From Bacteroidales bacterium (GTDB lineage: Bacteria > Bacteroidota > Bacteroidia > Bacteroidales > JAGONC01), in NCBI GenBank assembly GCA_028716265.1, contig JAQUQD010000029.1, forward strand, positions 1-36,238: a DNA stretch of 36,238 nucleotides, in the 5' to 3' direction. The translations under genes and the position numbers were made by a program. Below the pieces are notes generated by a model. It ran no database searches. It was not told where the DNA came from and was given only the letters and a program-made list of their open reading frames with translations. Numbering within the stretch: position 1 is the stretch's first letter; each line of letters starts with the position of its first letter. Shown one piece after another: positions 28,148-36,169 of the stretch.

Positions 28148-29158
28148 ATGTTACAGAGAAAGCATCGAACATGTATCGTTGTCCTGTTGGTCTTGTTTAC
28201 ATTCTCGTGCAGCTCGCACAAAACACCCTGGCAGGAAACGGACATTGGACATATTCCCGCTCCCGGTTTGACGATCAGCCGGTATGAACAGGCGCTGTTT
28301 TCCGCCGACACAGACCGCATGAGCTCAGCGATAGCCGGAATGACGGATACGTACGGTGTTTTCCTGGGAGACATCCCGCCTGATTCCTCCGGGATTGTTC
28401 AACTGCTCAGTTACGTGCGTGATCCCTTTATTCAGCAGCTGTACAGGAAGACAGTGGAAGTTTTTCCAGCGATGGAGGAACAGGAACGTGAGCTGAATGA
28501 AGCCTTCAGGTATTACTCCTGTTATTTTCCTGACCAGGCCATTCCGAAAGTATTCACATACATTTCAGGGATCGACTACCAGCATCCCGTCCTTTTCGAA
28601 CCTCCTTCCATCCTGATCGCATTGGATATGTACCTGGGGAGTGAATTTGAACCCTACAAGCAACTGGGGCTGTCGTCTTACATGATCCGTAGGTTCACGA
28701 AAGAGTACCTGGTAAGGGATTGTGTCCGCGAGGTGGGCGATTATCACATGCAGGATCAGTATCCAGGTGATAACGTGTTGGATAAAATGATCGTGGAGGG
28801 CAAGAAGCTTTTTTTCCTGGATGCCTTATTGCCATTTGAGCCGGATTCAGTCAAGATCGGATTTACGGACAAACAAACCGCATGGTGTCAGGGAAATGAG
28901 GCAAACCTCTGGAAGTTCTTCATAGAAAACGAACTGCTCTATTCAACGGATATTCAGGTCATCAATAAATTCTTCACCGACGGACCTTTCACACGGGGGT
29001 TCCCTGAATCTCCGGCCCGTCTCGGCTCCTGGATGGGGTGGCAGATCGTCAGAGCATACATGGAGTCGTATCCCCGGAAAACAGTACGGGATCTGCTGGC
29101 TGAAAAGGATAACCGTAAGATCCTTCAGGAGTCAGGTTATAAGCCCGGAAAAAATTAA
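28148..29158 (+). CDS. gldB: GldB-like gliding-motility lipoprotein
   Basis: 336 aa; lipobox TFSCSS; SRYEQALFSAD, body composition and nadE neighbourhood typical of Bacteroidetes GldB. Confidence 0.75.
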   Translation: MLQRKHRTCIVVLLVLFTFSCSSHKTPWQETDIGHIPAPGLTISRYEQALFSADTDRMSSAIAGMTDTYGVFLGDIPPDSSGIVQLLSYVRDPFIQQLYRKTVEVFPAMEEQERELNEAFRYYSCYFPDQAIPKVFTYISGIDYQHPVLFEPPSILIALDMYLGSEFEPYKQLGLSSYMIRRFTKEYLVRDCVREVGDYHMQDQYPGDNVLDKMIVEGKKLFFLDALLPFEPDSVKIGFTDKQTAWCQGNEANLWKFFIENELLYSTDIQVINKFFTDGPFTRGFPESPARLGSWMGWQIVRAYMESYPRKTVRDLLAEKDNRKILQESGYKPGKN

Positions 29159-29200
29159 TCCATATTTTTTACGAAACAGGGTCACATTTGGGGGAGTTAC

Positions 29201-29229
29201 CGGATTAACAGGTAAAACAGGTTAATCCG
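29201..29229. promoter_or_regulatory. perfect 9-bp inverted repeat upstream of comM
   Basis: cggattaac - 11 nt - gttaatccg, 8 nt before the comM ATG. Confidence 0.5.
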
Positions 29230-29237
29230 ATCCAACC

Positions 29238-30300
29238 ATGCTTGTCAAAACTTTTGGGAGTGCCCTTCATGGCATCCATGCCATCACCATTACCATTGAG
29301 GTCAATATTGATCAGGGCGTCAACTTTTTTATGGTGGGATTGCCCGACAGTGCCGTCAAGGAGAGCCATCAGCGGATCGAGGCAGCCCTGAAAAACATCG
29401 GGCATAAGATACCGGGGAAGAAGATCGTGATCAACATGGCACCCGCGGATATCCGAAAAGAGGGTTCCTCCTATGACCTGACCATCGCGATCGGTATCCT
29501 GGCCGCCTCCGAGCAGATCAATCCTTCCAGGGTGGGGGATTTTATCATCATGGGCGAGCTTTCGCTGGATGGCAGCCTGCAGCCCATCAAGGGGGCACTG
29601 CCCATCGCCATTGAGGTTAGAAAGAAAGGATTCAAAGGCCTGATCATTCCCAGAATCAACGCCAGGGAGGCAGCCATTGTAAGCGATATTGATGTGTATG
29701 GCGTTGAGAACATCAGGGAGGTTATTGAGTTTTTCAATCAGCAGACCGAGCTGATACCCGTCAAGGTCAACACCAGGGCAGAATTTTATCAGAACCTCAA
29801 TGATTATGAATTCGACTTCTCGGACGTCAAAGGGCAGGAAAACATCAAGCGTGCGCTGGAGATCGCGGCTGCCGGCGGACACAACATCATTCTGATCGGT
29901 CCGCCCGGATCCGGCAAAACGATGCTGGCCAAAAGGCTGCCATCCATCCTACCGCCGCTGAGCCTCAATGAAGCTCTGGAGACCACCAAGATCCATTCGG
30001 TAGCCGGAAAGCTCAGTAATCATTCATCGCTGATCACCACCCGTCCTTACCGTGCGCCCCATCACTCCATTAGCGACGCAGGTTTGGTTGGTGGGGGGTC
30101 CTATCCACAGCCGGGGGAGATTTCACTGGCTCATAACGGTGTTTTGTTTCTGGACGAGCTGCCGGAATTCAAACGATCGGCCCTGGAGGTAATGCGCCAG
30201 CCCATGGAAGAAAGGATCGTCACCATCTCCCGCGCCCGGTTTTCCGTCGAATACCCGGCAAGTTTCCAGCTTGTAGCGGCCATGAATCCCTGTTCATGCG
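29238..30300 (+). pseudogene. comM: ComM/YifB family Mg-chelatase-like ATPase, truncated by island insertion
   Basis: [50 protein letters not shown]; homology stops at AAMNPCSC, where the family continues with G; the ORF then runs into [12 protein letters not shown]. Confidence 0.92.
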
Positions 30301-31761
30301 TTGACCATCTGTGGCACTTCTATAGGATGGTGGCATAAGGTATTTCAGGTTGATTGTTATATCTTCTGTCTGGACGATTATTGAATCGGTTACCGATTCA
30401 ATAATCGTCCTCTTTTCGTCTCGACTTAGTCGAGACCATTGACTGTATATGTTCTCTGCTTCTTTGAACATATACTTTCCGCTTTCTCCGTTTTGTTTGA
30501 GAGCTAATATTTCACCTTCAATCAAAGGTATCTGAGATTGAATTTGGTTTAGCTGTTCAAACAATGGGTTGAATTGGTGACCAAAACCTTCGGTTGGAAT
30601 TTCCTTCTTTTGGTGTAGGTCAAGCAGATTATCGAGCTTGGCTTGAATCTTTTCAGTTTCTTTTCGTAAAGTCCTTAATATATCTTCTTTATTCTTGATC
30701 AGAGTTTCATTAGCTTCAATGTACAATTGAATATTTTCATCAGTGATAATGTAATCAGTTAATTGCTGGTGAAATATTTCTTCCAAATCATCTTGGGGTA
30801 TTTTGTTTTTGCAATTCTGACAGACATATTTGAGATTGTTAGATGGTAAGTACATTTTGGAACCACAGCCACAGATAACAAAGCCAGTGAAAAGATGAGT
30901 TTTCTTATTTAGTGGTTGTTTCCGGCTCTTAGATTGATCAAGTAAGATAGCGTTGACTGTTTCCCATTTTTCCTCAGAGATTATTGGTGGAACTTCATTG
31001 AACACCCATTCTTCTTTAGCTTTCATCTTCCAGTGTTTCTTGTCACCGGTACTTTCAGTATAGTTAACTCGTCTTAAGCCCTTAGCGATTGGGTCTTCCA
31101 GTAATCTTTTAACGGTAGTATCTGAGAATCTCTCATTGTTTCTTGTTCGATAACCACTTTCATTTAAAATATTAGCGACTGTCTTTTTCCTTTTATGAGT
31201 AAGGAATAGGTCATACATTAAATTACGGATTGATGCTTCTTGATCATTTATGATCAGCTTTTTATCTTTCCAGTTATATCCATAAGGAGCTTGACCACCT
31301 AAAGATTTACCTAACTTAGCTCTGATTGGAACCGAAGCGGAAACTCTTTCAGCTATTTCTTCTCTTTCCCATTGTGCCATTGCTGAAATCAAAGTGTAGA
31401 AGAATCTTCCGGCAGGGGTTGAGGTATCAATACTTTCTTGCAAAGAAATCAGGTCAGCATTGTAGTCTCTGAAAATGTCGGCTATCTGCAGAAGTTCTCT
31501 GGTATTCCTGGCTAATCGAGCAATTTTAGAGAAGATCAGGCCGGTGATTTTGCCTGATTTAATATCTTTAATCATTCTTTCAGCTTCGGGATGATGGAGA
31601 ACTGTTTTACCACTGACTGCTTCCAGATGATATATTTCGACAACTTCCCAATTCTTTACTTCGGCATACATCCTAGCTCTAGCTTCATGATGTTCAGGAC
31701 TTTCACCTTTAGCCTGATCTTCAGTTGAGACTCTAATCCAAATTCCAACTTGCTTTTTCAT
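30220..31761 (-). CDS. large serine recombinase (resolvase + recombinase + zinc-ribbon domains)
   Basis: Start [80 protein letters not shown] zinc ribbon; coiled-coil-like stretch; last about 25 codons lie in antisense comM. Confidence 0.93.
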   Translation of the reverse strand: MKKQVGIWIRVSTEDQAKGESPEHHEARARMYAEVKNWEVVEIYHLEAVSGKTVLHHPEAERMIKDIKSGKITGLIFSKIARLARNTRELLQIADIFRDYNADLISLQESIDTSTPAGRFFYTLISAMAQWEREEIAERVSASVPIRAKLGKSLGGQAPYGYNWKDKKLIINDQEASIRNLMYDLFLTHKRKKTVANILNESGYRTRNNERFSDTTVKRLLEDPIAKGLRRVNYTESTGDKKHWKMKAKEEWVFNEVPPIISEEKWETVNAILLDQSKSRKQPLNKKTHLFTGFVICGCGSKMYLPSNNLKYVCQNCKNKIPQDDLEEIFHQQLTDYIITDENIQLYIEANETLIKNKEDILRTLRKETEKIQAKLDNLLDLHQKKEIPTEGFGHQFNPLFEQLNQIQSQIPLIEGEILALKQNGESGKYMFKEAENIYSQWSRLSRDEKRTIIESVTDSIIVQTEDITINLKYLMPPSYRSATDGQRMNRDSWPLQAGNLPGIRRKTGRGRW

Positions 31762-31962
31762 AGCTTTATATTTATCGCTATAAAAATACAAAAAGCAACG
31801 AAACAATGTTGCGTTGATAAATATTAAAAAGTTACTTTAAAAGTAGATAAAGTCAAAAATTTCTCTGTATAGAACATTTACCTGATCTCTATATCATTAG
31901 AATAACTTCTATCTTTAGCTTGATTTTTACTTTTATTTTATTTTGGGAATCTTAATAAAAAG

Positions 31963-31988
31963 AGTATTTTTGTATACTATAATTATCA
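31963..31988 (+). promoter_or_regulatory. candidate controller-protein operator/promoter of the MTase gene
   Basis: agtatttttgtatactataattatca; shares atactataatta with the sequence upstream of the XRE gene. Confidence 0.45.
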
Positions 31989-32002
31989 TTTATTTTTAGA
32001 TA

Positions 32003-33109
32003 ATGTCCTATACAGCAAATAGAGAGAAGGAATTCTTGAAAATAATTAAGGGTTTCAAGAAGGATGACATTTTTTCAACTGATAACTCATTGGTCATAAA
32101 AGGAGATTCTTTAGAAGTTTTGAAATCTATTCCAGATAATTCAATCTCACTTATTTTAACTGATCCTCCGTACCACAGCACAAAAAAGGATAATATCACG
32201 AATGATAAAGCATTTAAAACTGATCAAGAGTTTATCGAATGGATTGCGAATTATACCCATGAATGGAAAAGGATTTTAAGACAGAATGGTTCACTTTTTC
32301 TTTTTTGTTCATCAGCAATGTCCGCTAAATTAGAAACACTGCTTTCAGTAAATTTTAATGTGCTATCGCATATTGTTTGGACAAAACCAAATGATCCAGG
32401 ATTTGATGGATGGAAAGGGAAAATGAAAAAAGAAGCATTAAGACAATGGTATCCGCATTCAGAAAGAATTCTTTTTGCTGAACCAGCTATCAATAGCAAT
32501 CTTAAAAGATCATGCTTTGGACATTTTTTAAAAGAAAAAAGAATTCTTTGCGGTATGTCAAGTAACCAAGTGGCTGAAATCATTGGGGCTTATGGTAAGG
32601 TAAATCATGGAGGATCAGTTTCAAATTGGGAAGCTGGGAGAAATATTCCAAGCAAAGAACAATATTCGAAAATATGTCAAGCGTTTATTAATTCGGGAAA
32701 AATAGATAATATGCCGGATTATGAAGATGTTATTAGGAAATTTGAAGTATCGTCTGAGATCGAATTTACTGATGTTTGGAATTTTAATTCTGTAAAACCC
32801 TATAAAGGGAAACACCCAGCTGAAAAGCCTATTGATTTATTGGAACATTGTATAAGTGCAACCACTTTTGAAAGGGATATAGTTCTAGATTGTTTTGCTG
32901 GCTCTGGAAGTACTGCGATTGCGTCATTGAAGTTAGGAAGACATTCAATTTCGATTGAACTTGAAGACGAATGGGTGGAAAAAATTAAAACTAGAATTTT
33001 AAATATGAGTCAAACCCCAGAAAGTCATAATTATCCTAGTATTCAAAAGAACATAATGAAAATTGTGCAAAAATCTACTTTGTTGTATCAAAAATCATTA
33101 TTTGACTAA
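32003..33109 (+). CDS. type II DNA methyltransferase, beta-class (probable N6-adenine or N4-cytosine), with internal HTH-like segment
   Basis: Motif IV TDPPYHSTK near the N-terminus, AEKP, motif I DCFAGSGSTAIASLKLGR near the C-terminus; internal GMSSNQVAEIIGAYGKVNHGGSVSNWEAGRNIPSKEQYSKICQAF. Confidence 0.9.
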   Translation: MSYTANREKEFLKIIKGFKKDDIFSTDNSLVIKGDSLEVLKSIPDNSISLILTDPPYHSTKKDNITNDKAFKTDQEFIEWIANYTHEWKRILRQNGSLFLFCSSAMSAKLETLLSVNFNVLSHIVWTKPNDPGFDGWKGKMKKEALRQWYPHSERILFAEPAINSNLKRSCFGHFLKEKRILCGMSSNQVAEIIGAYGKVNHGGSVSNWEAGRNIPSKEQYSKICQAFINSGKIDNMPDYEDVIRKFEVSSEIEFTDVWNFNSVKPYKGKHPAEKPIDLLEHCISATTFERDIVLDCFAGSGSTAIASLKLGRHSISIELEDEWVEKIKTRILNMSQTPESHNYPSIQKNIMKIVQKSTLLYQKSLFD

Positions 33110-33128
33110 TACAGTGTCAATCAGTTAA

Positions 33129-34091
33129 TTATAATCTATTTCTTGCTAATACCTCTTTCATCCATAAAAGAGTATCGTTGATTCCAGAATCCTTGCAAAC
33201 TACATTACAAAAATGATGTCCCCAACCTAAATTGTACGGCTGATGATTAAATACTCCTGTTCGTAACTCGACAATATGGAATAGGCTGACTTGAGTGACA
33301 GTCAGATCAGGAACATCTCTTCCATCAGCTTGTTCTAAACGATTATAAAAGCCACTTGCTAATATTTTTTCTAGACAAAGAGGACAAGTAGTATGTCCTT
33401 CATCATTAATGACTCTTATTTTCTTAAGCTCTTCCTTGTTTAAAAGTCCTAATTGATTGCAAACTAATTCGATATTTGATTTCCTTATTTCAATATTTCT
33501 TTTAGTCATGCCTTCCTTTAAGGAGATATCAATAGAATCTGGACAACTCCAATATAAATATTCAAGTTGCAATTGACATTTTTTAATAATATCTGAACTT
33601 GCATATTCATAGACTCGAATTCCTGCACCTTTGATTTCAGAAGTAATGAATCCAAGGTTTATTTTCTCATCATCCTTTGACGTAGTAGAAGGAACTCTGG
33701 CAACGTATTCTCCACCAAGCGGAGCAATTCTACTTGATGCAACGTTCAAATTGTACCTTGTAGGATTGTATGCATTCCATTGATACCTTGTTTCATAGAA
33801 TAATAATGAATTTAATCCAAGGACTAAATCCTTCTCTTCCATATAGCTTCTAATCTGGGAGTTTTCGAAGTATTCTTCAGGTTTAATTAAAACAATATAA
33901 TCATTCTCAAAAATTCCCTGATTATCTGGAGCGTAAGCACAGTTATTAAATGAATTAATTGGAATTAAAACGGTACTATTTCTCTTTACCCTATTTTGAT
34001 ATATTACATCATCATCCGCACCACGTGTTTGACCAGTTTTATAGATTTTCCTATCAAGTAATTTGGGTAGTGGAGGTAGTCTATTCGCCAT
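33129..34091 (-). CDS. type II restriction endonuclease, BstXI-like, with putative Cys/His nuclease motif
   Basis: 320 aa, convergent with the MTase; KIYKTGQTRGADDDVIYQNRVKRNSTVLIP, HTTCPLCLEKI, LFHIVELRTGVFNHQPYNLGWGHHFCNVVCKDSGI. BstXI resemblance is from memory. Confidence 0.68.
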   Translation of the reverse strand: MANRLPPLPKLLDRKIYKTGQTRGADDDVIYQNRVKRNSTVLIPINSFNNCAYAPDNQGIFENDYIVLIKPEEYFENSQIRSYMEEKDLVLGLNSLLFYETRYQWNAYNPTRYNLNVASSRIAPLGGEYVARVPSTTSKDDEKINLGFITSEIKGAGIRVYEYASSDIIKKCQLQLEYLYWSCPDSIDISLKEGMTKRNIEIRKSNIELVCNQLGLLNKEELKKIRVINDEGHTTCPLCLEKILASGFYNRLEQADGRDVPDLTVTQVSLFHIVELRTGVFNHQPYNLGWGHHFCNVVCKDSGINDTLLWMKEVLARNRL

Positions 34092-34302
34092 TAAACAACT
34101 GATTTAAACTAACATTTAGGGCGATAGCAAGCCGTTCAATGTTAATCAGGGTTATATTTTTCTCTGCTCTTTCTATCATCCCAATGTAAGTTCGGTGTAA
34201 TCCTGCTTTTTCAGCTAACTCTTCCTGAGAAATACCTTTTTCTTTTCTTATCTCTCTAATCCTATTTCCAAACTTTATGAGTATTTCAGAATTTGATTCC
34301 AT
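34081..34302 (-). CDS. XRE-family HTH controller (C) protein of the R-M system
   Basis: 73 aa; GNRIREIRKEKGISQEELAEKAGLHRTYIGMIERAEKNITLINIERLAIALNVSLNQLF; overlaps the REase start by 11 nt. Confidence 0.9.
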   Translation of the reverse strand: MESNSEILIKFGNRIREIRKEKGISQEELAEKAGLHRTYIGMIERAEKNITLINIERLAIALNVSLNQLFNGE

Positions 34303-34367
34303 TGCTAATTATAGTATGTGTAAAACTAAACAAGGTTATTATTGTGTGCCACATACTAAAGTTAGCA
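34303..34367 (-). promoter_or_regulatory. candidate C-box: 18-bp inverted repeats upstream of the C gene
   Basis: tgctaattatagtatgtg (34303-34320) vs cacatactaaagttagca (34350-34367), 16/18 complementary, abutting the C-protein ATG. Confidence 0.6.
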
Positions 34368-34669
34368 TTTTTACAAAAATGAAATTTTTCTAAAATCTAA
34401 TCTATTTGAAAATATAACTTGATTTAAACTTATTGAAGTGATTTAACAAATTGTGCTTAGTACATGACAAAATTTCGTAATATTTTGAATATCAATAATA
34501 TATGTTAATAACTTGGTGATAACTTTTTAGTATAAAATGATATAAAGCCCTGATATTCAGTACCTTAGATAAAATACCGACAAGTATGAATCCAAGGTAC
34601 ACGAACCCCAGGGCTGAGAGTTAAAATAGCATTTTATTCGAAACATTGACACAAATTTTTGGGGACAAA

Positions 34670-34756
34670 ATGAATTTGGCCCGCATTAAGTTCTTTGGCT
34701 TATTTATCTGTGCTCTTTGCAAGGTTCAACCCGTCTGTTTCGAGAAACTAGCAACC
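34670..34756 (+). pseudogene. IS4 transposase N-terminal fragment
   Basis: MNLARIKFFGLFICALCKVQPVCFEKLAT, then loss of similarity. Confidence 0.7.
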
Positions 34757-34866
34757 GTCTTGCGGTCAATTTCCAGTTTACGACCAATCTCGGATTTAGA
34801 AAATCCCAGTTTCTTCAATTGATGGACCTGGTCAAACATGAACAGTTTCTTTAGGTGATCTCTCAT
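34749..34866 (-). pseudogene. IS21-family IstA transposase N-terminal HTH fragment
   Basis: Minus-strand MRDHLKKLFMFDQVHQLKKLGFSKSEIGRKLEIDRKTVA, then stops. Confidence 0.72.
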
Positions 34867-34945
34867 GGCTCATGGATTGGTGAGCCTTCTTTAACGATTT
34901 TTTCAGAAGGGGGTTCGGGGTGCCCCCTCACGCCCTTCTGAACCC

Positions 34946-35017
34946 AAAACTGTCCATTCTTATTTACCGAAAGTTGACCATTCTTATTTACCGAAAATTG
35001 TCCATTGTTATTTACCG
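34946..35017. repeat. three tandem 24-bp repeats = IS21-family terminal repeats
   Basis: aaaactgtccattcttatttaccg / aaagttgaccattcttatttaccg / aaaattgtccattgttatttaccg. Confidence 0.88.
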
Positions 35018-35023
35018 ATTACA

Positions 35024-35246
35024 TTTGGACCGTATCAATAAACTCCTGGCACTGGTTCTTTTTGCTTTTACCTGGGCTTATCTAGCAGGAATCTTTCTGG
35101 ACTTGCTCATCCCAATCAAAATCAAAAAGCATGGAAGAAGGGCAAAAAGCTTATTCAAATACGGATTAACCTATCTTGCGAGTGTCCTGTTTTCCAACGA
35201 TATAGATAAATTTAAAGATGTTTGTAAATTTTTGTCATGTACTTAG
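35024..35246 (+). pseudogene. IS4 transposase C-terminal fragment
   Basis: HLDRINKLLALVLFAFTWAYLAGIFLDLLIPIKIKKHGRRAKSLFKYGLTYLASVLFSNDIDKFKDVCKFLSCT*; the stop lies in the terminal inverted repeat. Confidence 0.75.
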
Positions 35247-35349
35247 CAAATATCTATAAACAATTACAGTTACTATTTAACCCCGAAACTTGAGTAAGTG
35301 ATATCACTTTCTCCAAGGAGCTGCTCCAATTCCGAAATAAATTTCAAGA

Positions 35350-35387
35350 AAAATAAAAGAGGCTGTCTCGTCTTTTGAGACAGCCTC
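35350..35387 (-). terminator. Rho-independent terminator for the minus-strand 214-aa gene
   Basis: Perfect 11-bp stem gaggctgtctc-gtctttt-gagacagcctc; minus strand followed by ttttattttt. Confidence 0.75.
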
Positions 35388-35442
35388 AATGTTCAAAGAG
35401 TAATAGGATCATGATTCATAGTAATGCACTGATGCAAAGCAT

Positions 35443-36087
35443 CTAGGCTTTCATCCTGCGGAGAAGAAAGGCATAGCCTTCAAGCCACTTATAGCCGAAA
35501 GTGCTCATACCCAGTTTGCGCTTACCATTGTCGCGCTGAGCCGAGAGAAAGCACAAGCTGCCACTCGCATTCGGGAGTAAAGAGGTTTCGTCAGTTGGCA
35601 ATACCACGGCTACATCAAGAGGGATGGCAATTTCTGCCAGTTTCTCTTCGCTCAAGTGTCTCATAGCACCCACCAGTAGGCTTGGATGAGCCTTTTTAGC
35701 CACTTTAAAGCCCTTTGACTTGAAGTAGTCGTAAATATCCGAGCTGCCCGGAACAACTTGGTCTTTGCCTTCCCAGTAAAGCACTAATTCTTCTTCGGCA
35801 GTACTCGTAATCGGAGCGAAAATCGCCTTACGGCAAGTTTCGTTGTTTTCAAGATGTTCGAAGTATCTATTGTTGAATCTGCCGATTTTGACTATTTCTT
35901 CAAACGAAGAAAACTGTTTTGGCGCAATTCTCACCGCCAGCCTTCCGTACTTTTTGAGAAGCAGAAATTCGTCTGCCATCCTTAAGCTGGTTTCAGTAAT
36001 TTCATTGATATTTGAATCCGGTAAATCAATACCGTGAGTGTTAAAGACCTTCTTAAAGTCTTCAGCAAAAATGTTAATTTCATACAT
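35443..36087 (-). CDS. hypothetical protein
   Basis: 214-aa ORF (MYEINIFAEDFKKVFNTHGIDLPDSNINEITETSLRMADEFLLL...) followed by a strong terminator; no family recognised. Confidence 0.65.
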   Translation of the reverse strand: MYEINIFAEDFKKVFNTHGIDLPDSNINEITETSLRMADEFLLLKKYGRLAVRIAPKQFSSFEEIVKIGRFNNRYFEHLENNETCRKAIFAPITSTAEEELVLYWEGKDQVVPGSSDIYDYFKSKGFKVAKKAHPSLLVGAMRHLSEEKLAEIAIPLDVAVVLPTDETSLLPNASGSLCFLSAQRDNGKRKLGMSTFGYKWLEGYAFLLRRMKA

Positions 36088-36169
36088 GTTTTTAGGTTTT
36101 AGTTAATACTTAAGGTTCTTCGTAAAGATGCGTACCTGATATATATTTGTTGAGTAAATCAGATGACCA

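Larger units (their letters stand above)
34454..35246 (+). mobile_element. IS4-family element remnant, internally deleted and interrupted by an IS21-family fragment
   Basis: Terminal inverted repeats gcttagtacatgacaaaa (left) and ttttgtcatgtacttagc (right), 17/18; transposase N-term MNLARIKFFGLFICALCKVQPVCFEKLAT and C-term LDRINKLLALVLFAFTWAYLAG...FKDVCKFLSCT*. Confidence 0.78.

Noticed and set aside
29205-29882. 225-aa minus-strand ORF opposite comM
   Set aside because: Antisense to the well-supported comM coding sequence; composition looks like a mirror ORF and it matches no known family.
34946-35017. Possible CRISPR array or iterons
   Set aside because: Contiguous 24-bp repeats without spacers, next to an IstA fragment and ending at an IS21-like terminus; best explained as IS21 terminal repeats.
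34920-35246. 108-aa ORF starting MPPHALLNPKLSILIYRKLTILIYRKLSIVIYR as a real protein
   Set aside because: The N-terminal repeat is read-through of the IS21 terminal repeats fused to the IS4 transposase C-terminus.
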